From Hortaea werneckii (Eukaryota; Ascomycota; Dothideomycetes; Mycosphaerellales; Teratosphaeriaceae), in contig JBAOKB010000013.1 of assembly GCA_037044905.1 (NCBI GenBank), positions 1-64,000 of the forward strand: a DNA stretch of 64,000 bases. Reading direction: 5' to 3'. A program made the translations under genes and the position numbers. Shown here one piece after another: positions 1-10,131 of the stretch. Positions within the stretch are counted from its first letter, which is position 1, and the number at the start of each line of letters is the position of its first letter. A model generated the notes under the pieces. The model was not told the DNA's origin. It did no database searches and saw nothing but the letters and a program-made list of their open reading frames with translations.

Positions 1-480
1 CCAGCTGAGGAAGCGCAAGCCCCAGCTTCGTGGCAGAGAAAAGGCCAATCGCAGCCGTACTGCACCCCAAAGGCAACACGCACGCCTCTCGATACTCCAC
101 CTGATCCGGGATCCTCACAGTCACGGTAGCTTTCGCAGCGACAAACGTCTGGAACGTGCCCCAATTATCCCTTTGGGCCCTTGCCGATCGAAGACGCTGG
201 GTGCGCAGGCAGCGAGCACACGGTCGCCGGGTTGGAATCTTGTGACGGCTTGCCCGATCTTGACGATCTCGCCTGCGCAGTCGCAGCCGATTACGGCGGG
301 ATAGTTGTCGATGATCATGCCCGTGTGCTGTATGATGGCGTCTACAGGGTTAATGGCTACGGCGTGGACGCGGATCAGGACTTCTGTGGGAGTGATTTCC
401 GGGATCGAGGTCTCGGCTACAGAGAAGTTGGCGCCTTTGGAAGGAATTATAGCAGCTTTGTTGGTTTGAGGAGCAGCCAT
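1..480 (-). CDS. Zinc-binding-dehydrogenase-like oxidoreductase (MDR superfamily), 3' truncated by window edge, frameshifted
   Basis: The start at 480 (MAAPQTNKAAIIPSKG) opens a GroES-like N-terminal domain of the medium-chain dehydrogenase/reductase superfamily: 'VLIRVHAVAINPVDAI', then 'PAVIGCDCAGEIVKIG' and 'QPGDRVLA'. This is the type found in fungal trans-enoyl reductases and quinone oxidoreductases. The frame runs to about 170 and then loses homology-like sense. From about 168 down to 1 the protein resumes in another frame ('NWGTFQTFVAAKATVTV', 'PLGCSTAAIGLFSATKLG', the start of the Rossmann part). The shift falls at the CCC of 169-171 (GGG on the coding strand), and one missing G explains it exactly. 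No intron of plausible size fits. Family members use NAD(P)H to reduce enoyl or quinone substrates; the substrate cannot be told here. The C-terminal half lies outside the window. Confidence 0.8.
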
Positions 481-1311
481 GGCGATGGGAATGGAGGGTT
501 TGGGAAGGCTACGGCGACGAGGTAGTCAAGTAGCAATGCAGCTTAAATGATCAGTAGATGGCTAAAGAAGACGTGACGTTCCGCACGATTCATTTTGAAG
601 TTTGAGATGTGCTTGCTGTTGATGCGCCATAACCATCCTTCATCGTCAGTCAACGCAAGTAAGACGGAGTTTGGACTTCTTTTCGCCGGACTCTCCCTCC
701 TTCCTCCCTTCGTAAATGCTCTTCGGCTTTAAGCGCTGCTGACTCAAGCCTCCTATTGCGACAGCAAGACACAATGTGTGAACTTTTGTGCACCCAATGA
801 CAGTAGATCTCCCGCAAGGAAGGAAGCTGCACAGCGTTGGACCGGAGGAATTGATCCACCCGAATTTCCAAAGTGAAAGCCACAAAGCAGACAAAGGCCG
901 ATAAACCCGCTTATCTGCGCGTGACTTGAATGGATCGCACCTAGATTCTATGCCTGCAATTAGTGGCTGAAAGGAGTCTCTCATAGATAGTCTTGTACAT
1001 TGAATGAGTCCACGAAACTGTACAGGTACATACACAATCCAATTCCTCCCGCCCCAGCGCGTCCAAGATGGTATCTTTTCCCTCCGAAACCAGTTGCTCC
1101 TGCGCTCGCCTTTGGTAACCGCCCGTTTTTTTAACTTACACTTGCGGTTTGAGATGGAGGAGCTTAGCCACGTCCACACATTCCACATCTCCCTGATTCA
1201 TGTACTCGTCACATCCTTAAGCCTTCATCGCCGTGTCGGATACAACTCTCCAACCCAAGGGGGTGGTACCTTTGAGTGGATGAAGCCCGATTCCCGTCCA
1301 GATCGTCACCT
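481..1311. other. Intergenic: upstream of the oxidoreductase, downstream of DUF3405 gene
   Basis: This 831-bp stretch lies between the start of one minus-strand gene and the stop of the next. It should hold the promoter and 5' UTR of the first and the 3' UTR of the second. The open frames in it lack codon structure or recognisable motifs, and I see no repeat. Confidence 0.5.
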
Positions 1312-3441
1312 TCAATCCACCGGCCCATCCTCATGCTTAATCGGATGATGCAACATCCCCCTCAAACACATCCTCCCGGGCCCTTGCTCCTCCGCTTGCC
1401 TCCCACCCTCCTTATTCTCCGCCTGACCCAACCACCTCCGCCACAACGCGCCCGAGAACCCCGAATTATAGTAGAAACTCGAGCCGATGAAATTGTTCTC
1501 GCCCCACCCAAACGGGCTCTCCCAGATTTCCCGCGGGTAGTTGAACCGCTGGTTCATATCGCCGACGTCCCAGTCGCGGTCGAAGTAGACCGGGTGCGGG
1601 ACGTAGACGGCCTTGAGGCCGTGGTGGAAGGCGACCGACGGCGGCCACATCTCCGGGAACATGGTGTGTTTCTTCTGCCAGACTTCGTCGTGCATGGTCT
1701 GCAGCAGACGGCGGGAGAGCCGCGCTACGGTGATGATGGCCGCGCGGCGTGGTGGCACGGGCAGGGACCGGTTGTAGCCCGTTACGTCCCAGGAGAAGAC
1801 CCAGTTGGTCAGGGACGGGTCGAAGAGCGGGTTGAAGACTATGAGGTCTGCATCTTCGCCGACGCCCCATTGGTAGTCGTCTTCTTCCCATGTGGTCGGG
1901 GGCTCGGTGCCGTTGGGGCTCGTGAGCATTCCTGTGTGAGGGAAGTTTTGGACTGGGCCCCAGATGGGTATCGGTCCGCTCTTTTCGACGTCGTTCTCAG
2001 AAATGTCTCGTTCTATTGTTTCCTGCTCGACGAAGGCGGTGAAGTTCTTCCAGTCACCGTGATACTCGGGGATCCAGAATCGTTTACCCCTCTCCCATAG
2101 CCCTTTGCGGGGCTGCTTGCGAGCCCAATTCGCGGCTTTGGTGTTTAATTCGTAATAGTGGCCCGAATATCGAAGGTCCATCTCCCAGTTCCAGAAGAAC
2201 TCGTATTCGGGGTGCTGCTGTGCGAACCATTGCAACGGGAAATGCGCAGACCGGTAGACGCCGTGCAGGTTGCTGCCGGCCATGTTGGCGAAGTTGTCCG
2301 GGAAGGGCTCAGGGTAGTACATCTCCATTTGCTTTTCGGACCAGAGGGTGGTCATGTTCCAGAACTCGCGAGGTACGTTCTGTTGGAGTGTCTCCTGATA
2401 CAGCTCCTTGCTGGCCCAAATAGGTATGCTATTGTCCTTGACGTGCAATAAAAGGTGTACGTCGTACTCTCCACCGCTTTTCAAGGCCAACTCGTTGATC
2501 ATGGCGCGCATGGTAAGGAGCTGATATTCGGTGTATTTGAACCCAACCCATGTCCTGAGCACATACGCTTGTCTTGGCAGTGGATTCTTTCCCTCGAATC
2601 GCTGTTTGTTCTTCTCGTAGCATCTCTTCTGCGCCATCCCCCAATCCACCTTGCTGTAGTTCAAATATCCCGTCTGCTTGAACACCTTATCGGATCCTGC
2701 ATTCTCTGACTTGAGACCCGGTCCAAGCCCTCCATGTGCTTCGTCATATCCGTAACCGTAAGGCCCCAATCTCCCGAATCGCTCGAAACACATGTTCTGC
2801 TCTAGGCCGAGCTCGCCGTAAGAGCCGTAGAAGGGTAGAGTCATGTTCTGCGGCAGACCGGGATAGGCGTAGATATCCGGCGCTGCCATTGTCTCCGCAT
2901 CATCCAGATAGCACTTCTTCACCTGTTTATAATCTCCTTGCAGACTTTCGTACGGGTTATACTGAACGGGATCTAAAGGCGGATCTTTGGGCAGTCTCGC
3001 GATGTCCTTAGCGGACAACTGCTCTGCTGGCGAGCTGTGATTCCACCGGTTCTCGGGAGTGTATTCGCTAGACGGCACCAGGGTCCGCAGGCCATTGTAG
3101 AATCCATTTAGGCGGCTGTAATGCTGCCAACTATACGCCAACTCTTCTCCACCTCCTCCCCCTCCCTTCCCGCCTGGCCTTCTATGCTTCCTGACCTGGT
3201 GATAGCCACCCCCGCCCAGCAAGCTCAGCACCACGAAGCCTATAAGGAAGTAGAAGACCAGTCTCAGCACCGTTGTCCGCCGGCTCCAGATCTTGTTCAA
3301 ACCCCCGCCGTCGCTGGCAATCGACCATCTTTCGCGATACCTCTGCAAGTGGAAAGGCGAGTCATTGGGCAGCTGCTGATAGGTAAAACCTCGATTGTGT
3401 AGCCACCTTAAGGGGTTCAGCTGGCTGAGGCGCGGCAGCAT
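1312..3441 (-). CDS. DUF3405 family type II membrane protein
   Basis: A single 709-codon exon with an ATG start. The basic N-terminus is followed by one hydrophobic segment at about residues 58-75 ('LRLVFYFLIGFVVLSLL') and a Gly-rich stalk, so the protein probably sits as a type II membrane protein with its body in the ER/Golgi lumen. The body (about 195-660) matches the fungal DUF3405 family: 'AYVLRTWVGFKYTEYQ', 'HFPLQWFAQQHPEYEFFWNWEMDLR', 'YQWGVGEDADLIVF'. Acidic D/E-x-D clusters and the lumenal layout fit a glycosyltransferase-like enzyme, but no reaction is established for the family and I infer none firmly. The length is normal. Upstream lies a 1.16 kb promoter shared in opposite orientation with the 135-aa gene at 4599. 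Confidence 0.85.
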   Translation of the reverse strand: MLPRLSQLNPLRWLHNRGFTYQQLPNDSPFHLQRYRERWSIASDGGGLNKIWSRRTTVLRLVFYFLIGFVVLSLLGGGGYHQVRKHRRPGGKGGGGGGEELAYSWQHYSRLNGFYNGLRTLVPSSEYTPENRWNHSSPAEQLSAKDIARLPKDPPLDPVQYNPYESLQGDYKQVKKCYLDDAETMAAPDIYAYPGLPQNMTLPFYGSYGELGLEQNMCFERFGRLGPYGYGYDEAHGGLGPGLKSENAGSDKVFKQTGYLNYSKVDWGMAQKRCYEKNKQRFEGKNPLPRQAYVLRTWVGFKYTEYQLLTMRAMINELALKSGGEYDVHLLLHVKDNSIPIWASKELYQETLQQNVPREFWNMTTLWSEKQMEMYYPEPFPDNFANMAGSNLHGVYRSAHFPLQWFAQQHPEYEFFWNWEMDLRYSGHYYELNTKAANWARKQPRKGLWERGKRFWIPEYHGDWKNFTAFVEQETIERDISENDVEKSGPIPIWGPVQNFPHTGMLTSPNGTEPPTTWEEDDYQWGVGEDADLIVFNPLFDPSLTNWVFSWDVTGYNRSLPVPPRRAAIITVARLSRRLLQTMHDEVWQKKHTMFPEMWPPSVAFHHGLKAVYVPHPVYFDRDWDVGDMNQRFNYPREIWESPFGWGENNFIGSSFYYNSGFSGALWRRWLGQAENKEGGRQAEEQGPGRMCLRGMLHHPIKHEDGPVD

Positions 3442-4598
3442 GGCTGACTCTGCCTATTTCGGTCTCGGTCTCCGCCTCAGACGCAAGGGATGGCTATAGG
3501 ACCATAACGCCCATGTCGCACCGTAACGCCGCAAGTAAGCAATAGTCCAGCTGCTATGTCCCTGTCAGCTAGGTTGGCACAGTCAGGCAACTGGTTTCAA
3601 TTTTCCACCAGTCCCATGACCTTGGGCAAGTACCTACATGCCTTAATTAATCTTCGTTCGCGCTGCCGCGCAATCCCGTCGCTTCAGCACGAGCGCGACC
3701 CGCGACTTTTCCTTTTCCCCGCCCTAACTCCGTCTAACACGCGCGCCGGGCGCTCGGGTTGACGACGACGGTCAACGCAGCCTAACGCCACCAAAACCAA
3801 CGTCTTATTCCGGTACATACTGTAGTTAGGTAGGCTTCGACACTGCCTATCACCCACGCATGAGGTTAGCTTCCCTTTGCTCCTACAAGATTTCTACCCG
3901 GTCTAGCAGCTACAGAGTACTGCCGCCGGGATCCTTCTCAAACTGCGACGCAACCGAACGGTTCGTTATACGCAGGCTAGCCACCATTATGACCGTGTGG
4001 GGTTACTAGGTAGCCATGAGCATGTGCCGGCTGCATATTCAGAGGTACCGTTTCGAGTGCTCTAGGTACGCCGTGCAGGCTGATAGTTCGTCCTATAGCA
4101 TTCGCTTGCTCTTTCCTACACCGTGCTGTCTCGATCGATAATACACATAACCAGCTCGATGGTTCCTGGCCTCTGAATCCATGGCAGAGCTTGCAGAGCT
4201 TCGATCCTCATAGACCGAAGGTACAGGACTATCATGCCAATCCCTCACCTCCAAGGCCCTTTCTGCGGTTTAGATCACCTTTCCAATCACATTATCCCGC
4301 CTACATTGAACTCCTATATGCCACTACCTGTATCGCCTATAATGCGGCTGTATCCCCGCTTCCTTTGACGCTCAATGCGATCATATGCATCACATGGGTT
4401 CAGCATTTCATCATGTGTCCCGAGACCCCTCAATTGGCACTGGAGGTACAAGGTAGGGTGTACTCCGAGCTGTCGTGAGGAGAAACCCATTCCCAACCCC
4501 AGCTGAGAAGAGTGTATCCAAGAGCCTACTTGCATCAATAACACTTCAATCCAAAAATCAATCATCCCCTGAAACCACCACCAGACTCAATCGCCACC
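3442..4598. promoter_or_regulatory. Divergent intergenic region between DUF3405 gene and 135-aa gene
   Basis: This 1157-bp region separates two divergently transcribed genes and must contain both promoters. Visible elements are a TACCTAC near 3632 and a GTTAGGTAGG near 3826, of the kind repeated upstream of other genes here. No convincing gene is present. The first ATG of the right-hand gene has a strong context (CCACCATG). Confidence 0.5.
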
Positions 4599-5246
4599 AT
4601 GTCTTCCGGCGCCTCCGGCAGCGACGAGAAGATTTCCGCCTCCAAAGTACGTCGCCTAATATCCCACTCCTACCCACATCCCCCTTCCCACCTCCCTCCC
4701 CCTCTAACGCCCAGTGCCTTCCCCACCTACAGATCCAACCCCTCGACTCCGAGCAGAAATTCAACACCACCCACGACCTCTCCTCGCGCGGCGCGACGGG
4801 TTCCGACCGCAACATCGACCAAGCCCGACTGGACCCAACAGCCGGCAACCGGGGCCAGTACCAACACCCGGAGCCGCACGCCGAAGGCGGTGGTTCGGTA
4901 GGCAGGGACGAGACGATCCAGGCGGCGAAGGTGGATCCGTTGGTTAGTCAGGCCCAGAGTGGGGAGACGGCCAGTACGGCTACGAGGAAGAATCCGGGGT
5001 TGGACGATGAGGTTGTGGATGCTGGACGGGTTGCGCCGATGGGGGAGGTGAGGGAGGAGATGGGGTAAGTTGAGGGGGGAAGGGGTGAGGGGGAAGTATT
5101 GGTGGTGAGGTTTTCGTGAGGGTTTAGGTTGGGATTGAGATTTGTAGTGAGGGGATGGGGGAAGGTAGGAGGCGAGACGGAGGGGTCCAGGGACTGAGTT
5201 GTGGTTCGTTCGTTTTAGGAGCTTTGCGAGGAAGCGACCGAAGTAG
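4599..5246 (+). CDS. Small conserved-looking hypothetical protein, 3 exons, 135 aa
   Basis: The start at 4599 lies in a CCACCATG context. Exons are 4599-4646, 4733-5064 and 5219-5246, with introns gtacgt...ctacag (86 bp) and gtaagt...ttttag (154 bp). Phases agree across both joins, and the protein ends ...SFARKRPK at TAG 5244-5246. It is hydrophilic, acidic to neutral and low in aromatic residues, with many Gly, Ser, Asp and Gln, and looks intrinsically disordered. It has no signal peptide, membrane segment or known domain I can name. The overall style ('DLSSRGATGSDRNIDQAR') resembles small stress- or hydrophilin-like fungal proteins, but that is an impression. The spliced model is well supported by the two clean introns; function is unknown. 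Confidence 0.65.
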
Positions 5247-5356
5247 GGGGAAAGAAAGGAGGTAGTTCCAGGTCTACCGCTGCCAGAGGGTCCGGTCAAG
5301 TGGGCATCATGAAGGAAGTTAGTAGGCGTACACTGAAACTAATACGGCTTGTTCTT

Positions 5357-5397
<41 letters not shown>

Positions 5398-5980
5398 TTT
5401 TTTTTTTTTTCCCCTTTTAGGTGTCTCGGGTCTCGGTTTTGTCTCTGTTGAGTTTTATTCGTGTCCTAGTCAATGCTGTGGAGGTGCAAATGGGTTGTTC
5501 CAAGTGTGCATAAACAAGATTCGGGGAGTCTCATACAAGCATTCTCTGATGTGATCTTCATCATCCCTACCTTCTCCCGCTCCAATAGATGTGTGAGACA
5601 GAGTAAGTCCACCAGAACCCTGTAGATGTTTGGCACACGAGGCATCTCACGGATGCACCGGGATATTGTTCTTGATCGGCTTATTAGGTCGGCATTCGCC
5701 CCGAAATTAGGGTGCGTGACACGTCATAGCAACAGCCGAGGTGACCCTGCAGATCTCGCAGATGGCCGTAAACAACCATCCCCTCCTAAATCGGCTTAAC
5801 GCTGGTGTAGGTGAAGGTACAGTGTACTATACTACTGTTCATACAGATGCGATTCGGATCACAAGGCCAACAGTCTTAGACTCTCTTCCACGGCAATGAC
5901 CCTGTGACTCGCCCAAGCTGTTTTCCACTGCATGTACGGATGCGCGAGTCGCGCATGATTTGCGCGTCGCTCCTTGAGAT
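5247..5980. other. Intergenic with poly-C tract; promoter of the coiled-coil gene
   Basis: This 734-bp stretch holds the 3' UTR of the small gene, the C40T13 tract listed separately, and the promoter of the gene starting at 5981. No other feature is evident. Confidence 0.5.
5358..5418. repeat. Homopolymer C40-T13 tract
   Basis: Forty consecutive C (5358-5397) are followed directly by thirteen T (5398-5410), then CCCC and TTTT. The minus strand is therefore G-run DNA able to form quadruplexes, and the plus strand can form i-motifs. The stated length depends on assembly accuracy, since such tracts are seldom sequenced correctly. Confidence 0.9.
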
Positions 5981-8728
5981 ATGACTTCCTCATCGCCTTT
6001 GAACCCATGGGCCACACCGCTAGACCCTCAACCCACATGGACCGACCAAGCGGCCTATTCACCCGATGATAGTCAGCTTAGCCCTTCAATCCGTCGTCCG
6101 CTCTCTGGCCCGGGGGCTTCCAGACAAACCAGGAGATTGCAGCTCAGGAATGCTGGTTTTAGGGGCTCAGCCGTGCCGACGAGGAAAGTGACGCCCAAGA
6201 GCGTCTCGAATAGCACTGCAAGCGATAATGTTGTGAGTGGGAGTGATATCGAGAATGTCGCACCGAACATGGGATCGGCGAGTGCGTATGAGGGCAGTCT
6301 GAAAGTGCAACGGAGCAGAAGAGGTATGAACAGTCCTGCTGCCGTTCTGCAAGAGATTGGTTCTGTAAATGGTAGTGCTAGCCACTCCACAAGATCCACC
6401 GGGAAGAAGAAGAAAGCGAGGGTCAGTTCGGGAATGAGGGACCTATTCACTGCGCCCACACCACGAGACACGGTCGACACGTACAGTGATGCGCTTTCAC
6501 CTCCAATCAATACGACTACTCGAGCGTTGAAGCCCCGTTATGTCAGAAGCAAAGCGAAGATGAACAACAAACGCCGATCTGTCAGCGGCGAAGCGCGTTT
6601 GTACATCGAGCACTTGGAGAATGAACTCGCCTCCGCCCAAACGCAGCTGCAGGCCATCAACTCCCCGAGCGTCACGCGAGAGCAGAGTAGCAAGATGCGC
6701 CACTTGAATGCCGAAGCTAAACAGCTACAGGATGAGGTTGCGGAATGGGAAGCGAAATATGATGACCGCATCCAGGAAATGGCGGACGAGCACCGGGAGG
6801 TGGAGAATACACTGCGTGCACACGTCCGTCGCTTGGAAGACGAAGCGGAAGAGTACCGATACCGGCTTTCAGAGCTGGAAGAAGGGATCGAAGAAGCTAG
6901 AGTGGCAGCTGAGGCGGCAGAGCATGCAAATGTCAACCTGGAAAAGAGGTTGGAGATTATGTCCGAGCTGCTGGCCACATCACCGGCGAAGATCGAATTG
7001 CACACCGAGACGCCCTGTCGAGAGGGCAGGATACGGAAGAGACCCAAAAGCATGCTGCCGAGATTCCCTACTGCAGGCGTCTTGACGAGCCCAGAAAGGC
7101 AGGGAGGTAATGATGGTATTGGTCGGCGAACGCAGCCGCCGAGCCCTGTCCTGGCCTTTACGCCTAGCTGGCAGAGAGATCACCTTTCTCAGCAACAAGA
7201 GCTGAGACGACGTTCCTCACATCCAGCGTCAGATGCAGGAGCGCTTAGCGATGCTGATTCTGCGCTTTCCGCTTGGGTCGAGGACGACGATGGTATGACC
7301 GCCCTAGCCGAACTGCCTCCTTCATCTACGACGACAGAGCACCCTCCCGCGTTCAACCCTTGGACTTTGCAAGCTATCAATATGTCTCAGGCACGCAGCC
7401 GACCTGCCAGGAGGATGAGAAGGTTCGGAGCCGGAGCCCATGGAATGAAGCCATTGATTCTACCTAGTGCAACGGGTTGGCAAGCCGAGACTCTCACAGC
7501 ACCGCCGCTGGAACGAAGCGAGACGACTCCGACATTCTCATTCCGTTCCAAGGAAGCCGAAGATGTTATGGCGAGTCATGGATCCAGTCCGGATGACCTA
7601 CTGGCTGTAAGGAGACGAGCAAGTACGGATGCCACTGAAGGGACGTTTGAGCGTCTTGCTTCGAACCCTTTTCTGCTACCAATCCCCGGACCAGAACGAT
7701 TAGATCAAGACGATTTGACGCCTGTGAAGGGCTTAGAAGCGAGCCTTCTCAGCGTGGGGGAGGCTCAATCATCTCGGACCGATACAACGGCAAAGGACCA
7801 TTCCTCACTCGGATCAAATGCCGGACGAAACTTGATGGATGAGCTGTACGCCGTGCGAACGAATGAGTCGAGCAACAGCTGGGAAGATCTGACCTCGCAT
7901 GAAATCCCCGTTGAGATGGGCGACAGATCGATAGAGGGTCGCTACGAACCGCAAGATTGTACCGTCCTCGTCACACATCCTTCGTCTCCAAGCGATGGTC
8001 TCTCCTCTTCTTTCGATGGCGGCACTCCTCATAGCCTGGGAACGACGAGCATTGCTGGAACCGCACAACTTTCACTTTGGACTCGACTACGATTACTCTT
8101 CGGCGATCTCTACCGTTCTCCTATCACCCTAGTAAGGAACCTCGTCCAAACAGCGCAGTCGCGGATGTACATTCCCGCGCCGCTGCGTAGCGTGCAGTGG
8201 TGGCTCGTGGGCGTCTTGTTGGGTCCCATGGCGAGAAGGAGACTTCTAGCCTCGCACGGACATCGCTGTTGCGTCGTCGGGGACGATGACGCTGACACTA
8301 AAGAAGGTGAGAGCCAACGGCCTCTCCTCCCACATCGTCGTCCCTCACACGGTGCAGAGCCCGCGCAAGAAGAACCTGACGAGGGTTTGGAATACGGTAC
8401 TCTGCACACCACTCCCCTTTCATCCCCAGGCTCGCGGTCAAGAAGTGGGACTATGTCAGGCAAAGGGAAGAAGCGCGTCCAGTCTGTCGCCATGGCTAAG
8501 CGTCGTTGCGCCCACTGCGAACAAGCACATCCGTATTGGACGAGACATAGTCCCTGGATGTGGCTGAAATTCAGCATCACTTTGGCTTTCGCCGTAGGCG
8601 TCGCTTTCAAAGATGGACCGGCGAGTCTGCTGAAGGCTTCGTGTGGTTGTTCGCAGACGCATATGCGGTCGGCTAGTGGTGCCGCTAGACGGACTATGAA
8701 GGGGCGGTCGGGTAGTCCTGATCTTTGA
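5981..8728 (+). CDS. Coiled-coil protein with C-terminal membrane segment (915 aa), function unknown
   Basis: A single long exon with an ATG start and stop TGA at 8726-8728. The N-terminal 200 residues are Ser/Thr/Pro/Arg-rich and probably disordered. Residues about 205-335 are a strong coiled coil (heptad-like 'ARLYIEHLENELASAQTQLQ', 'HVRRLEDEAEEYRYRLSEL'). A long Ser-rich linker follows. A hydrophobic stretch near 735-755 ('WWLVGVLLG') and a clearer one near 860-878 ('KFSITLAFAVGVAF') suggest C-terminal membrane anchoring. Cys pairs 'CAHCEQAH' and 'CGCSQTH' flank the last segment. The layout resembles anchored structural or spindle-pole-type coiled-coil proteins, but I recognise no specific family. 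It is convergent with the pectate lyase gene, 331 bp apart. Confidence 0.75.
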   Translation: MTSSSPLNPWATPLDPQPTWTDQAAYSPDDSQLSPSIRRPLSGPGASRQTRRLQLRNAGFRGSAVPTRKVTPKSVSNSTASDNVVSGSDIENVAPNMGSASAYEGSLKVQRSRRGMNSPAAVLQEIGSVNGSASHSTRSTGKKKKARVSSGMRDLFTAPTPRDTVDTYSDALSPPINTTTRALKPRYVRSKAKMNNKRRSVSGEARLYIEHLENELASAQTQLQAINSPSVTREQSSKMRHLNAEAKQLQDEVAEWEAKYDDRIQEMADEHREVENTLRAHVRRLEDEAEEYRYRLSELEEGIEEARVAAEAAEHANVNLEKRLEIMSELLATSPAKIELHTETPCREGRIRKRPKSMLPRFPTAGVLTSPERQGGNDGIGRRTQPPSPVLAFTPSWQRDHLSQQQELRRRSSHPASDAGALSDADSALSAWVEDDDGMTALAELPPSSTTTEHPPAFNPWTLQAINMSQARSRPARRMRRFGAGAHGMKPLILPSATGWQAETLTAPPLERSETTPTFSFRSKEAEDVMASHGSSPDDLLAVRRRASTDATEGTFERLASNPFLLPIPGPERLDQDDLTPVKGLEASLLSVGEAQSSRTDTTAKDHSSLGSNAGRNLMDELYAVRTNESSNSWEDLTSHEIPVEMGDRSIEGRYEPQDCTVLVTHPSSPSDGLSSSFDGGTPHSLGTTSIAGTAQLSLWTRLRLLFGDLYRSPITLVRNLVQTAQSRMYIPAPLRSVQWWLVGVLLGPMARRRLLASHGHRCCVVGDDDADTKEGESQRPLLPHRRPSHGAEPAQEEPDEGLEYGTLHTTPLSSPGSRSRSGTMSGKGKKRVQSVAMAKRRCAHCEQAHPYWTRHSPWMWLKFSITLAFAVGVAFKDGPASLLKASCGCSQTHMRSASGAARRTMKGRSGSPDL

Positions 8729-9059
8729 TGCACTTGCTGTTTGTTGGATACTTGCAGTCTGTTTCAAGATCCCTGATCACGAAGTGTTGATGTTGGTGAC
8801 TTTGATGTGGAGTTGTTTACTAGTACAACGACTGTGGGAGAGCAGGATTCTCTTGACGAGTTGATAATGTGTTTTCTTATGTATTATGTATGAACGACTA
8901 TGATTAGTATCTCATTGGACGGAATAGCTTGTGAATCTGTCCATCTTTGAACACAATTTTCTATCTGCCGTGTTAACGACCCAAATGCTTCATCAGCAAC
9001 ATCCGCCAAACAAAATACAGCACAGCCCTTGAATGATTGCCCTCTTGACTGTACCGCTC
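8729..9059. other. Convergent 3' intergenic region
   Basis: This 331-bp, relatively A/T-rich stretch lies between two stop codons. It should contain both 3' UTRs and polyadenylation sites. No gene is evident. Confidence 0.5.
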
Positions 9060-10131
9060 TCACTTCTTCACGTCGCCCCCGCTCATCTCAGGCCATACTT
9101 CCGCAAGCCACGGGTACGGATCCTCCGGCATATACACATTCAAAGCTTCTCCGTCGTACTCCGTAATCCGATCACGGGTCAGGTTATAGAGGGCATACTG
9201 CTCATCCGGCCCAGTGCCGACGGTATACGGCACAGTCTGCTGGTTATTCCCGATCTCCTTGTCCACGATGAACTCCACATCACGGATCTGGGAGTCCTTG
9301 ATCCGATACTCGTCGCCGTAGTTGGGGTTGATGATCCCCATTCTGGTCCCGTTGATCGCGATGACGTTTTGCACCGTCGCGTTGCGTTTGGCTTGGTTCA
9401 GACAGTTGCCGCAGGATTGGTAGAAGCTCCCGAAATTTTCGGCGAAGAAGCCTGTGATGTTGTATTTGCCTCCGAGCTGGGGATGTTTGGTCAGCAAAAA
9501 ACTCAGGGGAACTTTATTGCAAGATTGATGAATCTCTCGATGCTGCTTACTGAGTTGTCCTGGAAGATTTTGTCGGTGGCGTTGCGCGCTCCGCCGCCAA
9601 TGACTCGGAGCTGCGTGTTTAGGCCTTTGGATGTGAGGGCGTCTTCGCAGACGTCTTCCCACCATACTATGGACATCGGCATTAGCTGTCGATCTTGTCG
9701 AATCGATCACAAGGAGAACGATAGTTACCGTTCTCGACCCAAGCGTCGCCCAATGCATGGACACCCTCTGCCTGGTGCTGACCAATAATGACGTTGCGTA
9801 GAGTTGCACCTGCAAGCAAGTTGAAGACAGCGTCTGCATCTGTACCCTCGGCTTGTTCGTTGCAACTGCCTTCAACGCGCTCATATCGTTTCATCTGGCC
9901 GTCGAAAACCTCACCGGGCTGGATATACATTGTCTCATTCAGGACGATCGTCTCCCTAGCAATGGGGAACGTTGTGACGGGGAAAGGAAACCTTGGAGGC
10001 GGTCGAGCGCTCAAGTCGCCTTGTGTTGCATCTGTGCTGCCCTGGGGCCCGTCGCCGGTTTGTCGACGGACTACTGCAGAGGTGGCGAGTCCCACTAGAA
10101 GGGGAGAGGCGGCGACCGTGGTGAGCTTCAT
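9060..10131 (-). CDS. Secreted pectate lyase, polysaccharide lyase family 3
   Basis: Exons are 10131-9729, 9666-9551 and 9476-9060. The introns of 62 and 74 bp have GTAACT/GTAAGC donors and TAG/CAG acceptors, and the phases agree to give 311 aa. The N-terminus (MKLTTVAASPLLVGLATSA) is a signal peptide followed by 'VVRRQ', a possible propeptide cleavage site. The mature part carries PL3 beta-helix hallmarks: 'ETIVLNETMYIQPGEVFDG', 'LRNVIIGQHQAEGVHALG', 'VWWEDVCEDALT' and 'FAENFGSFYQSCGNC'. PL3 enzymes cleave de-esterified homogalacturonan by calcium-dependent beta-elimination in the extracellular space. The core is usually about 240 aa, so this one has a modest N-terminal linker. A plant-associated or plant-debris lifestyle is a reasonable inference. 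Confidence 0.93.

Noticed and set aside
5300..5554. An open frame running through the C40T13 tract
   Set aside because: It is open only because the homopolymer has no stops; the encoded Pro/Phe run is not a protein signal.
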